Shown: positions 24,310-34,763 of the stretch, one piece after another
Numbering within the stretch: position 1 is the first letter of the stretch
Layout: every line of letters starts with the position of its first letter
Source: Hevea brasiliensis
Lineage: Eukaryota; Streptophyta; Magnoliopsida; Malpighiales; Euphorbiaceae
Reading direction: 5' to 3'
Assembly: GCF_030052815.1 (NCBI RefSeq)
Contig: NC_079503.1
Coordinates: 44,806,735-44,870,734, forward strand
DNA: 64,000 nt
Program-made: the position numbers and the translations under genes
The notes under the pieces: model-generated
The model's database searches: none
What the model saw: only the letters and a program-made list of their open reading frames with translations
Told to the model about the DNA's origin: nothing

Positions 24310-24537
24310 GTTGCGAGAACTGCAACTTCCCACTAGGTTACCCATTGCTAGGGCACTGGCTCATTTAACTTTGTTGTATTTTATTTATAATTTTTTTAAA
24401 TTTTTCTTATACTTATTTGAGTTATTTATGACTCCTCACTCTAGTCTAAATATTTTTCCAGACGTTCTAGCTGTCCAGACCGACATCGGTCACCAGAATA
24501 GTAGAATGTACAAAATTGCTACAGTGAGGGTGTTACA
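24310..24537 (-). repeat. LTR2, terminal segment
   Basis: Completes LTR2 after the copia. It contains the 5S-like motif (24323-24370), only about 10 bp from the copia target site, and the CpG-poor variant of the terminal motif. It ends TGAGGGTGTTACA. The next 5 bases, GTTCC, are the probable TSD, whose partner lies left of the window. Confidence 0.88.
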
Positions 24538-26313
24538 GTTCCTCTATGTATCTTCTTTAATTTCATTTTTGAATTCCTCTATTTGGAGTTTTCTAGCTCA
24601 AGATATGCTGCTTTGAGCAAGGTTGGCTAGATTGGTATCTACCCAGAAATTCTGGGCAGAATACCATTCTGCCAAATTTGGTAGTTCAAATTTTGGCCAA
24701 TAATTTCATTTGGTTAAGTCCATAATTAGAGTTTGTGTTCAACATAAAAGTTGTTCTAACTTGTCTAAGCTTTTCATTGATATAAAATTTCAGGTCAATT
24801 GGACCTTTCTATACTGAGTTATGACCAAATGAATAAACACTGTTCATTTGATCATTTTGCCCAGGCAGAATGTGTGTTACCCAGATTTGGTCAATTTTTA
24901 GGGCATCCTAAGTATATTTTCTAGACAGGGTTCCTTCATTAAAATTGTGCCATTATGTGTCTAAGTTCATGTCCAATTGGCCTTGCACCAATTAAACCTA
25001 CACAACTCAAGTTAAAGCTATCCAACCTTGCTGGACTCACACCCAGCCCTGCAGGTCACTCAAGGCAGCACTTCTAACCTCAATTCCCATGGCACAATTC
25101 ACTTCAATTCCTACTCAAACACAACCAAATGGTCACTAATTGACCATTAGAATTTCCTTTCACCAATACATGAGAAAAATTATAAATTTGTTGCCCAAAC
25201 CCTAGCCCTAAATTTTGCTAAGTTCCAATTTCTTGCACCAAACTCATAAATTAATAATAGAAGTGATACATTCACATCAAGGGCAGCCTATAGACTCCTT
25301 TAAATCAAAGAAATTCATCACTACACTAAAATTACCATGGCTACCGAAAATGTAGAGTGGGCATACCAATGAATTTCATTTCAATTCCTCATAAATCTCA
25401 ACTCAATTAAACTTCCTAAACATGAATTTAAAGAAAAAATAATGAGATTGGACACTAACCACTTTGGAGCTCTAACTTGAGCTTGTAAATCTTCACTTTT
25501 TCCTCTTCAAATTGCTGCCTTAAACTTGCTATAGTGGTAAGGAGAAGTTTTAGTGAAAGGAGTAAAGGATTTGAGGGGGTGTTTATGAAGGAAATTTAGA
25601 GAGAAGCGAGGTCATTGATGGAGATAGAGAGAGAGAGTGAATTTGACTAAAGGAAGAAGGAAGAAGGGAGCATAATTTCTTTTGATTTTTCAGCCCCCTT
25701 AACTCCTTTAATTGGGTTTATAATGAGGTGTCAAAATGTGATTGGGTGGGAGTGCTTTAATGACATAAGCATGAGGTCAAAATTGTAATTTTAATTCATT
25801 TTCTTTTCTACTCAATTTCAATTTAATTTATAGAAATATTTATTAATATTTTATGTCATAATAATTATTTACTTAACTAGACAAGTCGGTCAAAAATCAT
25901 CTCCGAAGACGAAATGACTAAAATGCCCTCCGTTTGGCTTATTGAGCCAAAATTATCTGTACTGATCAAAAAGTTTTTCTAAGCCTCTTCTTAGCATTCT
26001 AATGCCATAGAAACCTCAATGACTCTTCTCTGAAGTCCTAAAAATTATTTCATGAATTTTTCCCTGGGTTTAGGGCTTCTAACTGTGAAAACAGCAACTT
26101 CCCACTAGGTTACCTATCGCTAGGGCGCCGGCTCATTTAACTTGGTTGTATTTTATTTCTAAAATTTTGTCCCAAATTTTTCTTATTAATATTTGAATTA
26201 TTTATGATACCTTACTCTAGTTTAAATATTTTTCTAGACGTTTTAGTTGTCCGGACCGACACCGGTCACCGGAACAGTAGAATGTACGGAATTGCTACAG
26301 TGAGGGTGTTATA
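24538..26313 (-). repeat. LTR3: gypsy LTR, element-sense 5' half
   Basis: Resumes in the middle of a diverged LTR (the region before the CTCTATTTGGAG motif) and runs to GTGTTATA at 26313. The splice-donor-like site is at about 25452-25462 and the 5S-like motif at 26094-26142. A C10 tract follows (polypurine on the minus strand), so this is most likely the 3' LTR of an element whose internal part begins at 26314. It is the oldest-looking LTR of the left block, with many substitutions. Confidence 0.8.
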
Positions 26314-26650
26314 CCCCCCCCCCTTAAACCATCGATTCAAATTTATAAAGAACACCTCATTAAATTCGCTTACCCTTGTCAAGGGATGAGGTAGGGTGCC
26401 TATCACCTTCCCTACCCGTATATGGACTCCGAACCTAGAATCTCTGTTTTTAAAGTGGTTCTTAATTTACTTTTACATATGGTTTTCTTTAATTTTCCTC
26501 AAAATTAAAGTGGAGACTCCTCACTTTTCCCACTTTGATGAGAATTGTTCGACGACCGCAAAGTCCTTGTGACAAGTGCAATTCTAGACCCTTTGAGTCC
26601 AGTGTACTCGTAGGGTTACAAGTCAAGCTAGGTAATTCCAATTGGTACAA
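26314..26650. other. Unassigned segment starting with a C10 tract
   Basis: The first 12 bases (ten C then TT) form a polypurine tract on the minus strand beside LTR3. The rest carries phrases such as GGTGCCTATCACCTTCCC and GTGGAGACTCCTC, which resemble, from memory, non-coding parts of other plant gypsy (Tat/Ogre-like) elements. No ORF is credible. The right boundary, with plus-oriented LTR-A, is not sharp and is placed at about 26.60-26.65 kb. Confidence 0.4.
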
Positions 26651-27961
26651 GGCCAATTGGAGGTTAAACTAGACACAAAATGAAACAACTTTGATGAGGG
26701 AACCTATCCCAGAAAACCAAATTAAGTGGCCCTAAAAATTGACCTAATCTAGGTACCATACACTCTGCCCTAGGCAAAATGATCAAATGAACAATGTTCA
26801 TTCATTTGGTCATAACTCAGTGTAGAAAGGTCCAATTGACCTAAAATTTATATCAATGGAAAGCTTAGACAATTTAGGACAACTTTTATGAAGAATACAA
26901 CTTGAAATTCTAACCATAACCTAATGAAATTGGCCACCAAAAATCAGGACACCAAGTTGACAGAATGGAATTCTGCCCAGAAATTCTAGGTAGATACCAA
27001 TCCGGCCAGCCTTGTTAAAATTAACATATGTTGAGCTAAAAAACTCCAAATGGAGTGATTCAAAAAGGTTATTAAAGAAGACACATAAAGGAACAACTTT
27101 CATGAAGAGGATTTTATCAAATTCCTACTATACAAATGACCAATGGAATAGTAAACTTAGTGCTTGAAATCTAAAAATTTTAAATAACTAACACTAAGCT
27201 TTGAAACGGTATTGGCAACCAATGCCAACAATTTTAGAATGCAAAATGTGGTTTGTTGGTGATATTAGAACCAATATACCTATTGTCTATAAAAAAAATC
27301 AACATTTTAGTTGACTAATGGAATGAATAGAAACAAATGAACTTTAATTGCAAAGAATTGCATAATTAAAATTGTAATATGGCCTAGTAGGCCTAGTGTG
27401 ATTGTTTTGGATAGGTTGGCATGCCAATAGGGTTCTGATAGCAGTACTACATATGGCATCATGCCATTCTATAATTTATGGCTTAAGTGGCCGTTCTGTG
27501 ATTTTATGGCTTTTAGCCATTCTGATACTGTTATGATACTTGGCCTTGTGCCTGACTACTGTGATAGCTTATCAGTTGTTCTGTTGCACACCAGGAGACA
27601 CTTTATGACCGATAGTGTGATGGCCTGAGGTACTTGGTACCCAGTACTAGTTTACCCATTTATCCAGTTCAGACAACTATTATAAGTTACTTAGGCAATC
27701 AAAAATAAATATTGATGAATTTTAATCAATTATTGATATAAAAAGTACAAAAATAATAATACTACAAATAATTATCAGAAACTTGTCCGTATGAAAAATT
27801 AGCATACACTCTGCATGTTTAATTTCATTTTAGCTCTTTTTATTTTATTATTGGCACCATAGCAGTATTGCTTAGTGCGTTGCTTTTGCCACGCATAGGT
27901 ACTAGAGATATAAAGCGTGATCCCAGTAGACCTCAGTCTGCGTGAGGTTCAGATCTGCTAG
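26651..27961 (+). repeat. LTR-A, truncated plus-oriented gypsy LTR, first segment
   Basis: This sequence is the reverse complement of the minus-oriented LTR family. It starts mid-LTR; the first roughly 1 kb of the LTR is missing. It includes the inverted W-box region (about 27300), GGC/GCC mini-hairpins (27420-27620) and the twin hairpin region (about 27850-27890). It is interrupted at GCTAG (27957-27961) by LTR-B and continues at 37515. Confidence 0.82.
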
Positions 27962-28220
27962 TGTAACACCCCTATTTGTATAGCCTGGTATATTTCACTA
28001 TTCCGGTGACTGGTGTCGGTCCGGACAATTAACGGGATTAGGGCCACATTTAAGACAACTTGAGAAGCCATAAACACAAATAATTAGTAATGTTTAATTA
28101 GTTAACTATAAATAAGAAAAACAGAACATAAGAGGTTTGTAACGATCGGGAACCAACCACTAGAGGAATTATCCGCTTTGGCCATAAGCCTCACGGTTTT
28201 GTCCCATAGGTGGAATGGAG

Positions 28221-28284
28221 AACTTCCCAGGAGGTCACCCATCCTAGGATTTCTCTCAAGCGAGCACGCTTAACCCTGGAGTTC
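28221..28284 (-). other. 5S rRNA-like segment, left Cassandra repeat
   Basis: In minus sense it reads GAACTCCAGGGTTAAGCG, then the box A region, and later TAGGATGGGTGACCTCCTGG and GAAGT. These match plant 5S rRNA from about nucleotide 42 onward with few changes and with the natural box A-box C spacing. It is not a functional 5S gene: the 5' half is absent. Confidence 0.85.
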
Positions 28285-28581
28285 TTCCAACTCTCCAGGC
28301 CATTCCACCAAAAGGCGCCATAGTGATTAGTTCCCCCATCTTCTATATCATTACTTTTGAGCCCAACACCATCTTTGTGCTTTGCCGATGTGGGATTTGC
28401 CTAAGGGACCTTTCTCCCCCCCTTTCGGGACTCAGCGTCCTCGCTGAGGTTTGCCCCACCATCGCCCAAGAGGACACGCGAGCGGCTCTGATACCAATTG
28501 TAACGATCGGGAACCAACCACTAGAGGAATTATTCGCTTTGGCCATAAGCCTCATGGTTTTGTCCCATAGGTGGAATGGAG

Positions 28582-28645
28582 AACTTCCCAGGAGGTCACC
28601 CATCCTAGGATTTCTCTCAAGCGAGCACGCTTAACCCTGGAGTTC
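28582..28645 (-). other. 5S rRNA-like segment, right Cassandra repeat
   Basis: Second copy of the 5S-like segment, 361 bp downstream of the first and practically identical to it. Confidence 0.85.
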
Positions 28646-28780
28646 TTCCAACTCTCCAGGCCATTCCACCAAAAGGCGCCTCTAGTGATTAGTTCCCCCA
28701 TCTTCTATATCATTACTTTTGAGCCCAAGACCATCTCCGTGCTTTGCCGATGTGGGATTTGCCTAAGGGACCTTTCTCCC

Positions 28781-29317
28781 TGTGACACCCCTTACCCGTG
28801 TACAGTATACCCGAGTAAGTAATGCCACACGGTGTACCGGCACATTCTAATATACCTTAATTAATTTATATCATGCTTGTGAATATAATTTATTTTAGCC
28901 ATATATCAAAAGTATTATTTATTTGAGGTTCCGAAAATTTTAAAGAAAATCCGGCGGAGTACCGGCTAAAAATGGAGAAAACAGTTCTTCGGAACCTGTT
29001 AAAAACACTTCTAAATAATTTTCCAAACAATCCCAACTTCAATTCATCAACAAAGTCTCAATATCAAGATCTCAACAACATTTCAATTTCAGTTCTCAAT
29101 CATCATTTCTCAGGGTACTCATATGTATAAACAACAAATAAATACTCAAATTACTTCCATACATAACCATAAATCTTCATTATTTACATGAACCTCAAAA
29201 TACATTACACAAGTTTAATTACATATGAGAAAATCAAAATTTAATACAGAATGCCAAAATGACACCTAGTTTCATACCAATGCACTGTAGAAGTTGAGGT
29301 GACACGGACACTGTGCA
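28781..29317 (-). repeat. LTR-E, first segment (fused to Cassandra)
   Basis: A minus-oriented gypsy LTR starting TGTGACACCCC directly after the truncated Cassandra repeat. It breaks at GTGCA (29313-29317), where LTR-F is inserted, and resumes at 32406. The 5 bp to its left (CTCCC) do not match the 5 bp beyond its right end (AGGTT). Confidence 0.88.
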
Positions 29318-32300
29318 TGTGACACCCCTTACCCGTGTACAGTATACCCGAGTAAGTAATGCCACACGGTGTACTGGCACACTCTAATATACCTTACTTA
29401 ATTTGTATCATGCTTTTGAAGCTAATTTATGAAATATGATTTATTTAAGCCATTTATCGAAATTATTATTTATTTGAGGTTCCAAAAATTTTAAAGAAAA
29501 TCCGGCGAAGTACCGGCTAAAAATGGAGAAAACAGTTCTTCGGAACCTGTTAAAAACACTTCCAAATAATTATCAAACAATTCCAACTTCAATTTATCAG
29601 CAAAATCTCAATATTAAGATCTCAACAACATTTCAATTCCAGTTCTCAATCATCCATCACATGTGATGATCACATATAAATCACAAGTAAACATTTACTT
29701 TTCCATTCACAAGTACAATTTTCATAATTTACATAAACATCAATATACATTACACAAGTTTAATTACATAGGAGAAAAACAAAGTTAAGTTACAAAATGT
29801 CAAAATGACACCTAATGTCCTACCAATGCATCGCGAAGTTGAGGTGACACGGACACATGTCAGTGCGGGATGGACTCACCCAGTCTGTGGTCTACTGGGC
29901 TCGCGATCTGTATCTCTAGTACCTACGCGTGGCAAAAGCAACGCGCTAAGCAATAATGCTTAGTGGTGCAATAATACAATAAAAGAAAATAGCAAGAAAT
30001 TAAATGTGTAGTGAATGTGTACGTTTTATTTGTTTGGTATTTGTATATCATTTACTTTGTCCACTTTTATTCATTTGGTTGCCCTAAGTAACCTACACTA
30101 GATGACTGGACTGGATAACAGGTAAACTGGCACTGGGTATCTAGTACCTCGGGCCGTCACACCATCGGTCACATATGCATCTCCCGGTGTGCAACAGAAC
30201 AGCTAACAAGCTGTAAATAATATTAGGCACGAGGCCAAGTCTCAATATAATGTCAAAATGGCTAAAAGCCATAAAATCATGGAATGGCATATTGCCATGT
30301 GCAGTACTGCTAACTGAACCCTATTGGCATGCCAAACTATCCAAACCAATCTTGTTAGGTATACTAGGGCATTCGATACTTTAAAATTCTTCAATCCTTG
30401 AATTTCAAGTTTCGGTGTTACTATTCACCTATATGGTCAACTAAAATGTTGACTTTTAGGTAGAAATTAGGTACATTGGTTTTGGCACTCCCAACATACC
30501 ACATTTTGTATTTAAAACTTGTTGGCATTGAGCGTTAATACCATTTCTAAGCATTAAACAAAAGGAGCAGATTTTTCAGATTTTGTACCATAACTTTACT
30601 GTTCCATTTGGAACTGTTACAGTGGAAATTTGAAGAAATGGCAAACATGAAAGTTGTTCCTTATTTTGTCTAGTTGAATTTCCTTTTTTGAATCACTCCA
30701 TTTGGAGTTTTGTAGCTCCAGATATGGTCCAAAAACCACAGCTGGCCGGATTTCCATTCTGCAGAAATTACCATATCTACAGTAACATGAGCAAAGGATC
30801 GCCACTGCCATTTAGGTTAGGTTCTGGCCATAATTTGGGGTAGATTTCTTCATGAAAGTTGTTTGTCTATGTCTTAACTTGTTGCTGTAAAATTTCAGGT
30901 CAATTGACCAAATCTACAGTGAGTTATGGCCAAATGAACAGTTTGGTCAATTCTGCAGGTCATTGCAGTGTCCGGATTGGGGCCAAGTTTTGGTCCTCTT
31001 GCTTTGGTCTTTTGGGCATGGTTTCTTCAGCAAAAATGTGCCATTATAAGCCTAGTTTCATGTCCAATTGGCCAAACACCAATTGAACCAACACAGCCCA
31101 AGTTATGGCAGTGCAAGTGGACTGAATTTTCAGTCCCTCTGTTGCTGTCCTAGGGTAGCCTGCAACTTCACTTTGCAATCCTATTTTTCAGTCCATTTTA
31201 TGGTCAACTTACCTAAAATGGTCACTAATTGACCATTAAAATGTTCTCTAATAATTTCCTAAACCAAGTTTACATTTTGCTCACAAAACCCTAATTCAAA
31301 TTCATGTTTTATACAATTTACCTTAGTTAGCTTTTAATTCATTATTCTTGTGTTTATAAACTTCCAATATGATTCTAGTTCACTTCAAGCTCATCAAAAA
31401 CACTCCCTCCCATTCCATAGCTAGGGCAGCCAAAATTTATATACTCATACACATGAGTTTTTGTTCATTCAAATTACAATTCCTAATAAGTTTCAAGTAA
31501 CAAATCATGAAATTAATGAGTTTTATGTATATAGTTGCACTAACCTTGAATAGGGCAGATTTTTCCCTTCCTCAAAGTCTTGGTTTCCTTTTCTTTTTGC
31601 TCCCACAATAATCACCAAGATGATAGAATGAATTTTTGTGTTGGTAGTTAGGGTTTTTAGTGGAAGAAAGCTAAGAAAGATGAAGGATGAAAGGTTATTA
31701 ATGGTGGAATGGGTAAGGGTGAGTGGACGGCATGAAGAAGAAGAGAGGGAGCTGGTTTTGGGTTTCTAGAATTCTGCTTCATTTACTCATTTTTATTTCA
31801 TTTTAATGGACTTGCTTAAATTTGATTGGCCAATACACTTTTAATTACCTAAGCATGACATCATAATTCCCAATTTAGCTCCTTTTTCTTTCTTTTCTTT
31901 TCTATCAAATTTCCATTTAATTTCTAGTAATGTTTATTCATATTTTATGTCATATTAATTATTTACTGAACTGGACAAGTCGGCGAAAAATCACCTCTGA
32001 AGGCGAAATGACCAAAATGCCCTCCGTTTGGCTTAACGGGTCAAAATTGTCTGTACCGATTGAAAAATTTTTTTAAATATTTTCTTGGCATTCTAATGCC
32101 ATAGGAACCCCAATGACCCTTCTCTGGAGTCCCAAAAATTATTTTATAATTTTTCCCCCGGGTCTAGGGCTCCTCGTTGCGAGAACCGCAACTTCCCTCA
32201 GGTTACCTCGCTAGGGCACATTGCTTAACTTGGTTGTATTTTATTTCTAAAATTTTTACTAAATTTTTCTTATTAATATTTGAGTTAATTATGGTTCCTT

Positions 32301-32400
32301 ACTTTAGTTTAAATATTTTTCCGGACGTTCTAACTGTCCGGACCGACACCGGTCACCGGAACAGTAGAATGTACGGAGTTGCTACCGGGAGGGTGTTACA
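29318..32400 (-). mobile_element. LTR-F: intact solo gypsy LTR
   Basis: An uninterrupted 3083-bp LTR, TGTGACACCCC ... GTGTTACA, with the perfect TSD GTGCA at 29313-29317 and 32401-32405. It has no internal domain. It contains the canonical twin hairpins (CGCGT/ACGCG at 29926-29945, CTAAGCA/TGCTTAG at 29946-29962), an inverted W-box pair near 30438-30457, a splice-donor-like site at about 31536-31546 and a partly scrambled 5S-like motif at about 32190-32230. Confidence 0.95.
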
Positions 32401-32405
32401 GTGCA

Positions 32406-34763
32406 GAACTACAGGATGGACTCACCCAGTCTGCGGTCTACTGGGCTCACGATCTGTATCTCCAGAACCTACGCGTGGCAAAAGCAACGTGCTAAGCAAT
32501 AATGCTTAGTGGTGCAATAATAAAATAAAAGAAATAGCAAGAAAATAAACATGTGGTGAATGTATATATTTCATTTGTTTTGAATTTGTATATCATTAAC
32601 TTTGTCCACTTTCATTCATTTGGTTGCCCAAGTAACCTACACTAGATGACTGGATCGATAAACGGTAACCGCACCGGGTACCAAGTACTCGCCGTCACAC
32701 CATCGGTCACATATGCATCTCCCGGCAGGTAAATGTAACAAATAACAAGTCAGAATATATCAGGCACAAGGCCAAAGCTCAATACAAGGTCAGAATGGCT
32801 AAAAGCCATGAAATCACAGAATGGCATATTGCCATGTGCAGTACTACTAACTGAACCCTATTGGCATGCCAAACTATCCAAACCAATCTTGTTAGGTATA
32901 CAAGGGCATTTGAAACCTTTAAATTCTTCAATTTGTGAATTTCAAGTTTTTGGTGTCACTATTCACCTCATTGGTCAACAAAAATGTTGACTTTTGGGTA
33001 GAAAATATGTACATTGACTTTGGCACTCCCAATATACCACATTTGGCATTCAAAACTTGTTGGCATTAAGCATTTATACCATTTCAAAGTTTAAACCAAG
33101 GGAAGTAGAATTTTCAGTTTTTGTAGCTCAACTTTACTGTTCCATTGCACACTGTTGCAGTGGGAATTTGAAGAAATGGCAAACATGAAAGTTGTTTGTA
33201 TATGTCTTAACTTGTTGCTGTAAAAATTTCAGGTCAATTGACCAAATCTACAGTGAATTATGGCCAAATGAACAGTTACTGTTCATTTGGTCATTTCTGC
33301 AGAATCAGTTGCAGGGTATCCGGATTGGGGCCAAGTTTTGGTCCTCTTGCTTTGGTCTTTTGGGCATGGTTTCTTCAGAAAAAATGTGCCATTATAAGCC
33401 TAGTTTCATGTCCAATTGGCCAAACACCAATTGGACCTACACAGCCAAAGTTATGGCTGTCTAAGTGGACTGCAATTCCAGCCACCCTGCTGCACTCACA
33501 AGGCAACCTACCATTTCAGTTTGTAACACTTTAATGCACCTCAAATTATGGTCAACATACCTCAAATGGTCTCTAATTGAGCATTAGAATGTTCTTTAAC
33601 CATTTCATAAGCCAAATCAAATTTTTCACTCCCAAACCCTAGCCCAAGTTCAAGTTTCACCCATATTACCTTAGTTAGCATACCAATTCATTATACTTGT
33701 GTATATGTACCTTAAACATCATTTCTAATCCACTCTAAGTCCAACAAAACACTCATTTCTATTTCTTCAATAGGGCAGCCGAAATTTATGGTATGTATAC
33801 ACATAATTATTATTCATTTTAGTTACAAATTCTTACTCAATTCAAGTTACTAATCATGAAAATAAAGAGTTTTAGGTATCTAATGCACTAACCTTTAAGT
33901 GGCACTTTTTTCCCAAGTTTAATCTTCACTTTTCTTGTACTCTCTTGGCTGCCAAACACTTACTCTAGGTCCAAGGATTCATTTTAGTGTTGGGGTCTTG
34001 AGGAAATATGGTAAGGAAGCATGAGAATGAAAGCTTGCAAAGAATGGCTATGGTGGAAACCCTATCTTCTCTCTCTCTACGTTTTGGCTGGTTTTGGGGA
34101 AGGAGGTGGCCGCTGTATTTTTGGTTAATTTGGTCTTCATTTAGTCTCTTTTATTAGTTAATAATATGGTTGTTTAATTATAATTGGTGGAGACTTTCAA
34201 ATGACATCATAATGATGTCATATTTGGCATTTTTATGGATTTTTCTTTTCTTTTCATCACTACTCAATTTCAATTTAATTTTTAGTAATGTTTCTTCATA
34301 TTTTATGTCATATTAATTATTTACTTAACTGGACAAGTAGGCCAAAAATCACCTCTGAAGGCAAAATGACCAAAATGCCCTCCGTTTGGCTTAACGGGTC
34401 AAAATTGGCTGTACCGATTGAAAAAATTTTCTAGGTATTTTCTTGGCATTCTAATGCCATGGGAACCTCAATAACCCTTCTCTGGAGTCCCAAAAATTAT
34501 TTTATAATTTTTCCCCCGGGTCTAGGGCTCCTCGTTGCGAGAACCGCAACTTCCCTCTGATTACCCATTGCTTAGGCACCGGCTCATTTGACTTGGTTGT
34601 ATTTTATTTCTAAAATTTTTCCTAAATTTTTCTTATTAATACTTGAGTTAATTATGGTTCCTCACTTTAGTTTAAATATTTTTTTGGACGTTCTAGCTGT
34701 CCGGACCGACACTGGTCACCGGAACAGTAGAATGTACGGAGTTGCTATCGGGAGGGTGTTACA
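32406..34763 (-). repeat. LTR-E, second segment
   Basis: Continues LTR-E through the twin hairpins (about 32470-32512), W-boxes (near 32972-32991), splice-donor-like site (about 33884-33894) and 5S-like motif (about 34548-34598), ending GTGTTACA at 34763. The next 5 bases (AGGTT, 34764-34768) duplicate the 5 bases left of the Cassandra sequence (28133-28137), not those left of LTR-E itself. Confidence 0.9.

Larger units (their letters stand above)
28138..28780 (-). mobile_element. Cassandra-type TRIM with 5S rRNA-like repeats
   Basis: Two direct repeats begin TGTAACGATCGG at 28138 and 28499. Between them lies a short internal stretch with a primer-site complement, GCTCTGATACCA (28486-28497, initiator tRNA-Met), and a C/T tract (28418-28426) that would be a polypurine tract on the minus strand. 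Each repeat carries about 64 bp matching the 3' half of plant 5S rRNA. This is the signature of Cassandra, a non-coding miniature LTR retrotransposon. The right repeat ends abruptly at CTTTCTCCC, where a gypsy LTR starts. Small ORFs here are incidental. Confidence 0.88.

Noticed and set aside
26314..26323. C10 tract as an assembly gap or sequencing artefact
   Set aside because: Its place directly beside the LTR3 terminus fits a polypurine tract on the minus strand, as in G2 at 54340-54350, though the exact length may be unreliable.
28323..28634. 103-codon ORF over the Cassandra repeats and an overlapping 86-codon ORF on the other strand
   Set aside because: Both cross the 5S-like segment and the repeat boundary. 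Cassandra is non-coding, and the open frames follow from GC content.
28221..28645. Real 5S rRNA genes
   Set aside because: Only the 3' half of 5S is present, embedded in TRIM repeats with a primer site between them. There is no full 120-nt gene and no typical 5S spacer.
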